64,000 nucleotides of DNA from JACMNW01 sp043721855 (GTDB lineage: Bacteria > Pseudomonadota > Alphaproteobacteria > Rhodobacterales > Rhodobacteraceae): NCBI GenBank assembly GCA_043721855.1, contig JAYSPY010000010.1, forward strand, positions 1 to 64,000, read 5' to 3'. Position 1 is the stretch's first letter, and each line of letters opens with the position of its first letter. This document shows positions 25,276 to 33,629 of this stretch, piece by piece. Position numbers and translations under genes: made by a program. The notes beneath the pieces are model-generated. The model did not search any database, was not told the origin of the DNA, and was given only the letters and a program-made list of their open reading frames with translations.

Positions 25276-25305
25276 AAGACGGCAGCTTGTCTGCCGTCTT
25301 TTTTA
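25276..25305 (+). terminator. Strong intrinsic terminator of the small peptide gene
   Basis: A perfect 10-bp stem AAGACGGCAG/CTGCCGTCTT encloses the loop CTTGT and is followed by TTTTAT. It lies 21 nt after the peptide stop and just before the end of convergent hemH, which it could serve from the other side as well. Confidence 0.92.
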
Positions 25306-25319
25306 TTTGAGCGGGACTG

Positions 25320-26381
25320 CTAGCGTATCCAACCCGCCAGATTTTCCTGGATCACCGCAACGAGCGCCTCGATATGCGCGTCGTTGTCATTAAGGCAAGG
25401 AATATAAGTGAAGCTTTTGCCGCCGGCATGTTCGAACGCTTCTCTGATCTCACCGTTGATTTCTTCAAGTGTTTCAATGCAATCCGCTGAAAATGCCGGC
25501 GCGATGACGGCGATTCGCGTTTTTCCAGCCTTCGCCAATTCTGCCACATGTTTGACTGTGTAGGGCTTTAGCCATTCTTCCGGACCAAAGACCGACTGGA
25601 AAGTTGTGTTGATCGCTTCTTTCGGCCAGCCCAGGCGTTCGCGCAGCAAACGCGATGTTTTGGCGCAGTGGCAGTGATACGGATCACCCGACATCAGATA
25701 GCGTTTTGGCATACCGTGATAAGATGCGACCAGCACATCAGGCGTGTGATCCAAGGCGGCATACGCGGTTTCAACCGATTTTGCCAAAGCATCAATATAC
25801 ATCGGATGATCAAAATATTCGGGCACAGTGCGCGATGCGGGCTGGCGCTTTTCCTTCATCAGCGCGCGAAAGAACTGGTCATTCGCAGTCGCAACCGTAG
25901 CCCCGGCATAGTGCGGATATAACGGGAAAAACAGAATTTTTTCGCAGCCCGCCGCAACCATCGCGCGCACTTTTGAGTCGGTTGATGGGTTGCCATAGCG
26001 CATACAGTAATCAACCATCACCTCTGATCCGTGCAGATCGGCCATAGCCGTAGCGATCTTCGCGGTCTGGTCTTTGGTAATCGTCATCAACGGGCTTTCG
26101 CCCTGTTCGTGGTTCCAGATCAGCTTGTAATTCGCGCCTGAACTGAACGGGCGTTTGGTCAGGATGATCAACTGCAACAGCGGCTGCCACTTCCAACTGG
26201 CGTAATCAATCACCCGTTTGTCTGACAAAAACTCGTTCAGATAGCGACGCATTGACCAATAATCATAGTTGTCGGGGGTGCCAAGGTTCGCCAGCAGAAC
26301 GCCGATCTTGGCGGGCTTTACCGATGGATGATCTTCCGGCGCATGTGCCAATCGCCCTTCGCCCGGGGCAACAGTCACCAT
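25320..26381 (-). CDS. hemH: Ferrochelatase
   Basis: This is a 353-residue ferrochelatase inserting Fe2+ into protoporphyrin IX, the last step of protoheme synthesis. Conserved blocks include GVLLANLGTPDNYDYWSMRRYLNEFL, the VASYHGMPKRYL motif with the metal-handling histidine, YHCHCAKTSRLLRE, TFQSVFGPEEWLKPYT and the C-terminal APAFSADCIETLEEI with the conserved glutamate. The start is uncertain. The ATG at 26381 gives the usual length and an N-terminus rich in the expected 'HAPEDHPSVKPAKIG'. ATGs at 26429 and 26513 are open upstream, but the latter runs into the preceding methyltransferase gene. Other heme genes in the window are limited to hemW. Confidence 0.94.
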   Translation of the reverse strand: MVTVAPGEGRLAHAPEDHPSVKPAKIGVLLANLGTPDNYDYWSMRRYLNEFLSDKRVIDYASWKWQPLLQLIILTKRPFSSGANYKLIWNHEQGESPLMTITKDQTAKIATAMADLHGSEVMVDYCMRYGNPSTDSKVRAMVAAGCEKILFFPLYPHYAGATVATANDQFFRALMKEKRQPASRTVPEYFDHPMYIDALAKSVETAYAALDHTPDVLVASYHGMPKRYLMSGDPYHCHCAKTSRLLRERLGWPKEAINTTFQSVFGPEEWLKPYTVKHVAELAKAGKTRIAVIAPAFSADCIETLEEINGEIREAFEHAGGKSFTYIPCLNDNDAHIEALVAVIQENLAGWIR

Positions 26382-26487
26382 CTTGGCGGCGGTCAGGGCT
26401 ATGCCCTGTTCCGGCTTGTCGTCTCGCATCGCGTTGGTCCCATTGTTCCTGCGCATTCCCTTGGACATAACTGCATTCGTGGCGGGG

Positions 26488-27324
26488 TCAACCGTCGCCA
26501 AGACCGCGCGCAAGCGTCTTTTCGTCTGCGCTCAGCAGGTCCGCAAGACGGTGCGTGGCCGAACCGGGACGAAGCGGCTTTTGTTGGCTTTCATCCGGTG
26601 CCCATCCTGTCAGACAGATCATGTCAAAAGTTGCGGGAACAAGGCCATCAACGTCGCCAAATGCTGTAAGGTAGTTTTGTGCGGCCAGCGCGAACAGGGT
26701 TCGGTGGGCTGGCAGACGCTTGCGGTGCTGCAAAGCATTGCCCTCGCCCATTGCGCGCAAATCAGCCATCAAATGAAAGGCGTCGCGGTATCTGACGGTG
26801 CGGGTCACACTGTCGGCCACCGGCAGGGCAAAACCGGCGCGCTGTAGCAGCCCGCCAAGATCACGGATTTCGCCCATGGGCAGCACGCGCGGCGACAGGC
26901 CGCCGGTCAAGGATACCTCTGCCTCGGCCAAGCTGGTGCGAAGTTGCGACAGGGTTTGGCCGCCAAACAGCAGCCCAAGGAACAATCCATCGGGCTTAAG
27001 CGCGCGCCTGCATTGCACCAACTGCCCAACCGGATCGTTCGCCCAATGAAGTGCCAGCGCGTGGATCACCAGATCATGTGCGCCAACCGCCAGATCCAAC
27101 ACGTCGGTATCCGCAACCATGCGCGCGTTTGGGATCACTTCGCGCCACATATCTGCAAAAGGTGTCACTATGGCGGGCGATGTAAACCTTCTGTTAACCT
27201 CGATCAGTCTTTCCTGAACTTCGATCACGGCTTCTTCGTGCAAAAACAGGGCAGGGGCCCGCAAGGCGCGGGACCGGTTGCGATCAAGGGCCAGTCGATC
27301 GGTTAGCAATGGTTGGGTCTGCAT
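26488..27324 (-). CDS. BioC/NDUFAF5-like SAM-dependent methyltransferase
   Basis: This 278-residue protein resembles the class I methyltransferase group that includes BioC and mitochondrial NDUFAF5. The N-terminus reads LLTDRLALDRNRSRA, typical of this group. YDLVISALALHW-like HDLVIHALALHWANDPVGQLVQ follows, then RRALKPDGLFLGLLFGGQTL. The canonical glycine-rich SAM motif I is not obvious, because the expected region reads SPAIVTPF and VADTDVL, so SAM binding may be altered. NDUFAF5 hydroxylates an arginine of a complex I subunit; a similar role here is speculative. The ATG at 27324 is chosen because the longer frame would overlap comF, which starts only 23 nt away on the other strand. Confidence 0.72.
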   Translation of the reverse strand: MQTQPLLTDRLALDRNRSRALRAPALFLHEEAVIEVQERLIEVNRRFTSPAIVTPFADMWREVIPNARMVADTDVLDLAVGAHDLVIHALALHWANDPVGQLVQCRRALKPDGLFLGLLFGGQTLSQLRTSLAEAEVSLTGGLSPRVLPMGEIRDLGGLLQRAGFALPVADSVTRTVRYRDAFHLMADLRAMGEGNALQHRKRLPAHRTLFALAAQNYLTAFGDVDGLVPATFDMICLTGWAPDESQQKPLRPGSATHRLADLLSADEKTLARGLGDG

Positions 27325-27347
27325 CGGTGGTAACATAGGCGGAGCAT

Positions 27348-28070
27348 ATGGGAATACAAGGCGCACTTCACCTGATTTACCCACCGCAATGCATCACATG
27401 CGATGCTTTGGTGACAACAGATTTTGGGCTTTGCGGCGCTTGCTGGCGCGACACGCCATTCGCCACGGGTTTGGTTTGCGATCAATGCGGCGTGCCTTTA
27501 CCGGGCGAAGACCCCGGCCATTCGGTGCGATGTGATGACTGTATGACCATCGCACGGCCGTGGTCCCAAGGGCGGGCGGCTCTGATCTACCGTGATAATG
27601 CACGCAAGATTGTTCTGTCGCTTAAGCACGGGGACAGGCTGGATTTGGCCCGCCCGGCCGCGGGGTGGCTGATGCATGCGGCAGAACCGATGTTGAGGCC
27701 CGGCATGGTGGTGGTGCCAATTCCCCTGCATTGGATGCGGCTGCTGAAGCGTCGCTATAATCAGGCGGCGGTTTTGTCAGGCGCTCTGGCAAAGCTGGCA
27801 AGTTTGCATCATTGTCCCGATTTGCTGCTGCGCCAGCACAGTACTGGCACCCAGGATGGCCGCGACAGGGACGCCCGGTTTCGCAATATGCATGATGCCA
27901 TTGCCGTGCATCCAAAGCGCAGTAAACTGGTTGAGGGCCGCCATATCTTGTTGGTCGATGACGTGATGACATCGGGGGCCACACTTGCCGCAGCGTCCGA
28001 GGCCTGCATTGCATCAGGCGCAACAGAGGTTTCCGTTCTGGTTCTGGCACGCGTTGCGAAGGATGCTTAA
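27348..28070 (+). CDS. ComF-family phosphoribosyltransferase-like protein
   Basis: This is a 240-residue ComF homologue. An N-terminal double zinc ribbon has paired cysteines (PPQCITC, LCGACW, VCDQCG and RCDDCM). The C-terminal PRTase fold has the PRPP-binding motif ILLVDDVMTSGAT. ComF is needed for uptake or processing of DNA in naturally competent bacteria; in many alphaproteobacteria its role is untested. AGGCGGAG precedes the ATG at 27348. It is divergent from the methyltransferase and probably leads the comF-grx-nit-marR run. Confidence 0.88.
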   Translation: MGIQGALHLIYPPQCITCDALVTTDFGLCGACWRDTPFATGLVCDQCGVPLPGEDPGHSVRCDDCMTIARPWSQGRAALIYRDNARKIVLSLKHGDRLDLARPAAGWLMHAAEPMLRPGMVVVPIPLHWMRLLKRRYNQAAVLSGALAKLASLHHCPDLLLRQHSTGTQDGRDRDARFRNMHDAIAVHPKRSKLVEGRHILLVDDVMTSGATLAAASEACIASGATEVSVLVLARVAKDA

Positions 28071-28120
28071 ATCCCTATAGTCATGCACAATCGCCTGCAT
28101 GCTGTTTAGGACCGTCGTTC

Positions 28121-28378
28121 ATGAAAACTGTTGAAATCTACACCACGCAAAGCTGCCCCTATTGCCATGCTGCCAAACGACTGTTGACCAGGAAGAGCGC
28201 GGCTTTTTCTGAAATCGACGTTGGCAGAGATGCATCTTTGCGCATTGCCATGACCAAGCGCGCGAATGGCGGCCAGACTGTGCCACAGATTTTCATTGGC
28301 GGCGTGCATGTTGGCGGTTCAGACGATCTGCACGCGCTGGACCATGCGGGCAAACTAGACGCGTTGCTGGCGGGTTAG
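28121..28378 (+). CDS. grxC: Glutaredoxin 3
   Basis: This is an 85-residue dithiol glutaredoxin with the CPYC active site (C12, C15), the TVPQIFIGG cis-proline and GSH-binding strand, and the VGGSDDLHALD C-terminal motif. It reduces protein disulfides and glutathione mixed disulfides. The next gene begins directly after its stop codon. Pairing with a nitrilase-family amidase that could repair deaminated glutathione makes a coherent glutathione-related unit. Confidence 0.94.
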   Translation: MKTVEIYTTQSCPYCHAAKRLLTRKSAAFSEIDVGRDASLRIAMTKRANGGQTVPQIFIGGVHVGGSDDLHALDHAGKLDALLAG

Positions 28379-29215
28379 ATGGCTATGCGCATAGGTTTGG
28401 TGCAGCTGACGGTCGGTGATGATCCTGCGGTTAATCTGCCCCAGACGCTTGCCCATGTGCGCGACGCGGTGGCGGGCGGTGCAAAATTTGTGCTGACGCC
28501 CGAATGCACCAATGGCCTGTCGTCAGACCGTGATCACCAGCGCGCGGTATTTCATCACGAGGCTGACGATCCCACCCTGGCTGCCCTGCGCATGCAGGCT
28601 GCGGCTTCTGGAATTTGGATGTTGATCGGGTCAATCGGTCTGAAAACCAATGATGACGATGGCCGCTTTGCCAATCGGTCGTTCCTGATTGGGCCTGACG
28701 GCGGGATTGCCGCGCGCTATGACAAAATCCATATGTTCGACGTGAATGTTTCAGAAACCGAAGTTTACCGTGAATCAGCGGGTTATCGCCCCGGAGCGCA
28801 GGCCGTTCTGGCCGACACGCCGCTTGGCCGGATCGGGATGACGATCTGCTATGATCTGCGCTTTGCGTTTTTGTATCGCCGTCTTGCCCAAGCGGGGGCG
28901 CAGATATTGACCGTGCCTGCCGCCTTCAACCACATCACGGGTGCCGCCCATTGGGAAGTGTTGCTGCGCGCGCGCGCGATTGAAACGGGGTGTTACGTTC
29001 TTGCCCCCGCGCAGACCGGATTTCACCCCGAAACCGCAGGCAAGGGTCGCCGCACCTACGGCCATAGCCTTGTCATTTCACCTTGGGGCGACGTGTTGGC
29101 AGATGGCGGCACCGATCCGGGACTCACCTTCGCAGACATTGATTTAGCCGAAGTCACCAAAGCGCGGGCGCGCATCCCCTCGCTGAGCCATGATCGCCAG
29201 ATTGTTGGCCCCTGA
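28379..29215 (+). CDS. Carbon-nitrogen hydrolase (Nit1-like, probable deaminated-glutathione amidase)
   Basis: This is a 278-residue nitrilase-superfamily amidase with the complete Glu-Lys-Cys triad: E42 (LTPECTN), K116 (RYDKIHMFD) and C157 (MTICYDLRF). The IHMFDVNVSE context and overall length match the Nit1/NitA branch, which hydrolyses deaminated glutathione. Placement right after a glutaredoxin supports that reading; other small amides remain possible. Two in-frame ATGs exist (28379 and 28385), neither with a strong ribosome site. Zero spacing from grxC suggests coupling. The stop overlaps the marR start by 1 nt. Confidence 0.87.
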   Translation: MAMRIGLVQLTVGDDPAVNLPQTLAHVRDAVAGGAKFVLTPECTNGLSSDRDHQRAVFHHEADDPTLAALRMQAAASGIWMLIGSIGLKTNDDDGRFANRSFLIGPDGGIAARYDKIHMFDVNVSETEVYRESAGYRPGAQAVLADTPLGRIGMTICYDLRFAFLYRRLAQAGAQILTVPAAFNHITGAAHWEVLLRARAIETGCYVLAPAQTGFHPETAGKGRRTYGHSLVISPWGDVLADGGTDPGLTFADIDLAEVTKARARIPSLSHDRQIVGP

Positions 29216-29658
29216 TGCAAGAAAAGACCGAAGATATCGCGATTGCCCTGTTTAGTGAGCTGTTCACCGCCGATCAGCTGGCCCGCAACCGCATTTCAAA
29301 AGTGCTGCCCCGCGGGATGCAACTTTCGCATTTTTCGGTGCTTAACCACCTTGCGGGTATCGGCGATGAACGATCACCCGCACAGCTTGCGCGCGCATTT
29401 CATGTCACGCGCGGGGCCATGACCAATACATTGGCCAAGCTTGAATGGGCGGGCCATATCCACATTCGCCCCGACTGGGATGATGCGCGACGCAAATTTG
29501 TGGCCATCAGCCCGTCAGGTCGTGCAGCGCGCGATGCGGCGGTTCAGGCCATCGCACCTCTGATTGGCGAGGTGGTGCAGGCTCTGGGCGCAGACCGGGT
29601 CCGGTCGGTTCTGCCCGTGCTGCGTGAACTGCGCACCAAGCTTGAAGGGGACGCCTGA
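29215..29658 (+). CDS. MarR-family transcriptional regulator
   Basis: This is a 147-residue MarR-type winged-helix protein. The core is SHFSVLNHLAGIGDERSPAQLARAFHVTRGAMTNTLAKLEWAGHIHIRPDWDDARRKFVAISPSG in outline, with the recognition helix at VTRGAMTNTLAKLE and the wing at DDARRKFV. Terminal helices give the dimer interface. Its ligand and targets are unknown. Since it is coupled by TGATG to the amidase gene, autoregulation of the upstream operon is plausible, but no clear operator was found. Confidence 0.88.
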   Translation: MQEKTEDIAIALFSELFTADQLARNRISKVLPRGMQLSHFSVLNHLAGIGDERSPAQLARAFHVTRGAMTNTLAKLEWAGHIHIRPDWDDARRKFVAISPSGRAARDAAVQAIAPLIGEVVQALGADRVRSVLPVLRELRTKLEGDA

Positions 29659-29738
29659 CATTGCGCCGATAAGTTTTTGTCAACTATTTTGGCGTAGATC
29701 CTTTGGTCAACGGCGCGTTGGTCCAAAAGGGGCAAGTC

Positions 29739-30593
29739 TTGCAAGTGATGGTCACAGGCGCGGCGGGCAGGATTGGCAAGATGCTGCAACTGGCTTGGGC
29801 GCAACACATCCTGCCGGGAATTGATCCGATCTGGTGCCTTCGGCGTTCGGTTGACCCTAAGTTAATCCAATGGGATACGCTGTCTCATCCGGCACCGGCC
29901 ATCGCGGAAGGCACTGTGATTTTACACCTTGCCGGCGTTTTGCGCGGGGATCCGTCTGCGCTTGCTGACAATGCAGCAATGGCGATCAGGGTCTGTGATG
30001 CGGCAAAAGCAACCAACGCGCGCCACGTATTTTTGGCATCCTCCGCCGCCGTTTATGGCCGCAGTCCGGATGATCTGACCGAGGGGCATCCACCGTTGCC
30101 GCTGTCTGATTATGGCCGTGCCAAGCTGGATATGGAACGTCAGGTGTTGCAATGGGCGCAAAATGCGGGCGCAGCGGCACCGGGCGTTACGTGTTTGCGC
30201 CTAGGTAATATTGTTGGCGCTGACCAGCTTATCGGTCAAGCGGTGCCGGGGAGGGTTGTCTTGCTTGATGCAGTTCCGGGGCATGATGGTGGGCCAATGC
30301 GGTCTTACATCGGGCCGCGCGGTTTGGCATCTGTGTTGGCGCATCTGATCGGCAAGGCTGGTCGCCGCGAACATTTGCCACAGATTTTGAATGTCGCATC
30401 GGCACAGCCTGTATTCATGGCCGATTTGTTGGTTGCGGCTGGGTTCCCGTTTTCTTTTATCACGCCGGACGCACATGCCATTGAAAGGGTGGGCTTATCC
30501 ACCTCGCGACTGGCTGGATTGGTGCCCGTGCACAGCACAACCCCCAAAGAGATGATCGCTGACTGGCGCGGCCTGATGGCGGCAGCAACATGA
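29739..30593 (+). CDS. NAD-dependent epimerase/dehydratase (nucleotide-sugar SDR)
   Basis: This is a 284-residue extended short-chain dehydrogenase. The NAD-binding motif MVTGAAGRIGKMLQ opens the protein, the catalytic serine region is FLASSAAVYGRSP, and the Tyr-Lys pair is SDYGRAKLDMERQ. Family members epimerise or reduce nucleotide sugars; the exact sugar is unknown. The start is a TTG at 29739, placed 6 nt after AAAAGGGG; an ATG at 29748 is the alternative and would need a 15-nt spacer. It is the first gene of a glycan cassette and overlaps the phosphoglycosyl transferase by 4 nt. Confidence 0.82.
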   Translation: MQVMVTGAAGRIGKMLQLAWAQHILPGIDPIWCLRRSVDPKLIQWDTLSHPAPAIAEGTVILHLAGVLRGDPSALADNAAMAIRVCDAAKATNARHVFLASSAAVYGRSPDDLTEGHPPLPLSDYGRAKLDMERQVLQWAQNAGAAAPGVTCLRLGNIVGADQLIGQAVPGRVVLLDAVPGHDGGPMRSYIGPRGLASVLAHLIGKAGRREHLPQILNVASAQPVFMADLLVAAGFPFSFITPDAHAIERVGLSTSRLAGLVPVHSTTPKEMIADWRGLMAAAT

Positions 30594-31210
30594 CCCCGGC
30601 TAAGCGCTTGTTTGACGTGACTCTGGCTGCTTTGTGCCTGATTTTGCTGGCCATTCCGGCCCTGTGCATTGCTGTTGCGCTGTTGCTATGTCAGGGGCGG
30701 CCAGTTTTTTATCTGTCCGAAAGGGTGAAAAGCGCGGATAAAAAGTTCCTGCTATGGAAGTTTCGCACAATGGATCTGACCCTTGATGATGGCGGGGTTT
30801 CTGGCGGCAACAAGATCGCCCGTATTACCCCTATCGGCAGGATTTTACGGCGAACGCGGCTTGATGAGGTGCCCCAGCTTTGGAACATTCTGTGCGGCGA
30901 GATGAGCTTTGTTGGCCCAAGACCGCCGCTGCCGATTTATGTGGACCGGTTCCCGGCGATCTATGCGCAGGTTCTGCAAAACAGGCCGGGTTTGACCGGC
31001 CTTGCCACGCTTTCTTTTCACAAACGAGAAGCGAAATTATTGGAAAACTGTCAGTCTGCAATAGAAACTGACGCAGTTTATGCGCGGCGATGCATTCCTC
31101 GCAAGGCCCGCATCGACATGATTTATCTGCAGAAAAGAACGCTTTGGCTGGATATCTATATTTTGGTACTGACTGTTTTCAGGGTTTTTCAAAAGCATCG
31201 TTCTGCTTAA
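30590..31210 (+). CDS. Monotopic phosphoglycosyl transferase (PglC/WcaJ C-terminal type)
   Basis: This is a 206-residue bacterial sugar transferase that starts glycan assembly by moving a phospho-sugar from UDP- or another NDP-sugar onto undecaprenyl phosphate. A re-entrant N-terminal helix (FDVTLAALCLILLAIPALCIAVALLL) is followed by the LLWKFRTM motif, the catalytic Asp-Glu dyad D92-E93 in RRTRLDEVPQLWNIL, and the signature GEMSFVGPRPPLP. The length fits the minimal PglC core without the extra membrane domain of WcaJ. The ATG overlaps the epimerase stop. Confidence 0.93.
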   Translation: MTPAKRLFDVTLAALCLILLAIPALCIAVALLLCQGRPVFYLSERVKSADKKFLLWKFRTMDLTLDDGGVSGGNKIARITPIGRILRRTRLDEVPQLWNILCGEMSFVGPRPPLPIYVDRFPAIYAQVLQNRPGLTGLATLSFHKREAKLLENCQSAIETDAVYARRCIPRKARIDMIYLQKRTLWLDIYILVLTVFRVFQKHRSA

Positions 31211-31279
31211 CGGCTGATTCACCGTCGTAGCGCTACACTATGGGGAAGGTGGGCTGCCGTAGTGCAATGAAGGCGTCAG

Positions 31280-33190
31280 ATGGTGGTATCAATGGGTCTT
31301 TTTCGATTTATGACTGGTTTGTCCCGGGCCCAAAAACGCACCGTGTTTTTGATAGCGGATGTCACGCTTGTGGATGCTACGTTTGCCTTCATGATAACTG
31401 CCGGCGGTGGTTTCACCACACTTCATACCGGTATGATTTTTCTGACGATCTCTGGTATTGCGCTGTTTGCATCCATTGGTGTTGGTTTGCCACGAATCAA
31501 GCTGAATGCTTATGGACGCCATGCCATTTTGTTAACTGGAAAATTTGCATTCCTGGTGACATTCAGCGTGGTTGTTGCCTGCCAATTGGCCAGAATTCCA
31601 ATCGCGCCAACGGAAATTGTACAATTCTGCATTCTGCTTTTTCTGGGCAGCATAGCCAGCCGCTACTGCATGTTGACAATATTGTTGTGGATTTTGCGAC
31701 AGGGGCAGTCGCGGCACAGGGTCATTATCTATGGCGCGGGGGATACCGGGCATCAGATGGCCTTGGCGCTGCGTAATCATCCAGGCATCGTACCCGTCGC
31801 ATTTCTGGATGATAAAATCGACATGCACGCCATGACTGTGGCAGGACTTCCCGTGCTGTCGCCCGCGCGCATCGAAGCTGTGATGCGTGATTTTGCTGTT
31901 GAACGCGTTGTTTTGGCAATGCCATCTTCTTCGACGTCCAAACTGGCGCAAACCACGCGAAAGCTACAGGCACTTGGTCTTCAGGTGCAGACAGTGCCGT
32001 CTTTTGCACAATTGGTCGGCACTGAGGGCGCGTCCCTTCCGGTGCCAGATGCGCCGGGGCAGTTTCTTGGGCGTGCGGCCTTTTCGGCCCATCCCCCAGA
32101 TGCGGCGCTGGATTATGCGGGACGGGTCGTTTTGGTGTCGGGCGCAGGCGGGTCGGTCGGATCAGAGCTTTGTCGACAACTGATGACCCATCGGCCAAAA
32201 AGGCTGGTTCTGTTTGAACAGTCAGAACTGGCGCTGTATACGATTGACCGTGAACTTCGTGACATGACGCAATATCAAGATGTTGATATTGTTACCGTTT
32301 TAGGGTCGGTTGCAGATACAAAGAACGCCTGCAGAACAATGATCGACACCCAGACAGAGGTGGTGTTTCATGCCGCCGCCTACAAGCATGTGCCCTTGAT
32401 CGAGGCCAATCCGGTGGCCGGCCTTGCGAATAATGTCATCGGCACGCGGGTTTTTGCAGAGGCAGCCATTTCGGCCAATGTCGCAAGGTTTGTGTTGATT
32501 TCAACCGACAAGGCCGTGCGGCCAACGGGCGTGATGGGGGCAACAAAACGGCTTGCCGAACTTGTGGTGCACGATCTGGCATTTCGGTTCCCCCAAACGC
32601 ACTTTTCAACTGTGCGATTTGGCAATGTCATGGGGTCGTCCGGGTCTGTTTTGCCACTTTTTCGCGACCAGATTGCGCGCGGTGGCCCGGTCACGCTAAC
32701 CCACGAAAAGGTAACCCGCTATTTCATGACTTTGGCAGAAGCGGCGCAGTTGGTGCTGTTTACCGGGGCGATTTCGCAAAACATCCGCGGTGCTGACGTA
32801 TTCGTGCTTGATATGGGGCCGCCCATGAAAATTCGCGATCTTGCCGAACGTATGATCAAGGCGCAGGGATTGACGGTAAAAGACAGTGCCAACCCTTTCG
32901 GGGATATCGAGATTTTGGTCACGGGCTTAAGGCCGGGCGAAAAACTGTATGAAGATCAGTTGATGGAAGCGCCGCTGTTGCCGACGCCGCATCCCAAAGT
33001 GCTTCGGGCGCAAGCAACCGGAATTTCCGAATTTGCAACTGCCAGCGTGCTGAAAGCGGCCCGTGCTGCCATAGATGCGTGTGACCAGTTGGCTGCACGG
33101 GCGGTAATTGCTGCTGCGGTTGAGGGGTTTCCTGGCCCCCCTGCCTTTCGCGTGGCCCAATTCAGCACCGCAGATCAAGTCTTGGCATAG
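31280..33190 (+). CDS. Membrane-bound nucleotide-sugar 4,6-dehydratase (PglF/CapD/WbpM family)
   Basis: This is a 636-residue polysaccharide biosynthesis protein. The N-terminus has about four transmembrane helices (residues 20-130). A Rossmann-like domain (RVIIYGAGDTGHQMALAL) comes next, then the SDR dehydratase domain from about residue 282 (VVLVSGAGGSVGSELCRQL, FHAAAYKHVPLIE, STDKAVRPTGVMGATKR). This class makes UDP-4-keto-6-deoxy sugars, the precursor of bacillosamine-type amino sugars. It fits between the phosphoglycosyl transferase and the sugar aminotransferase. AAGG lies 6 nt before the ATG at 31280. Confidence 0.92.
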   Translation: MVVSMGLFRFMTGLSRAQKRTVFLIADVTLVDATFAFMITAGGGFTTLHTGMIFLTISGIALFASIGVGLPRIKLNAYGRHAILLTGKFAFLVTFSVVVACQLARIPIAPTEIVQFCILLFLGSIASRYCMLTILLWILRQGQSRHRVIIYGAGDTGHQMALALRNHPGIVPVAFLDDKIDMHAMTVAGLPVLSPARIEAVMRDFAVERVVLAMPSSSTSKLAQTTRKLQALGLQVQTVPSFAQLVGTEGASLPVPDAPGQFLGRAAFSAHPPDAALDYAGRVVLVSGAGGSVGSELCRQLMTHRPKRLVLFEQSELALYTIDRELRDMTQYQDVDIVTVLGSVADTKNACRTMIDTQTEVVFHAAAYKHVPLIEANPVAGLANNVIGTRVFAEAAISANVARFVLISTDKAVRPTGVMGATKRLAELVVHDLAFRFPQTHFSTVRFGNVMGSSGSVLPLFRDQIARGGPVTLTHEKVTRYFMTLAEAAQLVLFTGAISQNIRGADVFVLDMGPPMKIRDLAERMIKAQGLTVKDSANPFGDIEILVTGLRPGEKLYEDQLMEAPLLPTPHPKVLRAQATGISEFATASVLKAARAAIDACDQLAARAVIAAAVEGFPGPPAFRVAQFSTADQVLA

Positions 33191-33629
33191 CTCTTTCGTC
33201 TTCAGCCCATCGTATTAAAGCTGTGTTGCAATTGCCTGGCGATCTCGAAAAGTGACTTCTTCGGGTGAAAATGGACCAACGCGACGGTCAGCCGCTACCT
33301 TCTGCGCGATCTGTCCACGGCGCGGATGGGCCAATGCGTCACGCAGATGCAACGGATGCCGTCACCCAACCCGCGTCAGGCGCATGGGTGGCCGTATCTG
33401 ACCGTTATTTGCCTTAGGGCAGATCCATGGTTTTCCAATTCGGGCAATGCGGCGGGCGGTTTGCGATCAAGATTGTTGGCAGCATTTTCAGGTTGGCAGT
33501 GCGGACGATTTCATAAATCGTCGCAAGGCCATGCAGAGAAACAATTTTGCCACGCGCCTGTGCCAAGATACCACTTTTGGTTAGCGGATGTTTCGGGGCA
33601 AGGTGGCCTGAACAACCGAGGCGCCTACC
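33191..33629 (+). other. 439-nt intergenic gap in the glycan cassette, no recognised gene
   Basis: Between the 4,6-dehydratase and the sugar aminotransferase all six frames were read. Short open frames exist, for example 33271-33417 on the plus strand and the segment before a TAG near 33581, but none matches a family I know or has a convincing ribosome site. In bacillosamine-type pathways an acetyltransferase or other small gene often lies in such a position, so an eroded gene is possible. No terminator or clear promoter is seen. Confidence 0.5.

Noticed and set aside
31240..31776. 178-codon open frame overlapping the start of the PglF-like gene
   Set aside because: It is Cys/His/Trp-rich, matches no family and lies out of frame over a well-conserved membrane domain; it is a shadow of the real gene.
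33271..33417. 48-residue open frame in the glycan gap
   Set aside because: No ribosome site and no recognisable sequence; kept only as part of the gap description.
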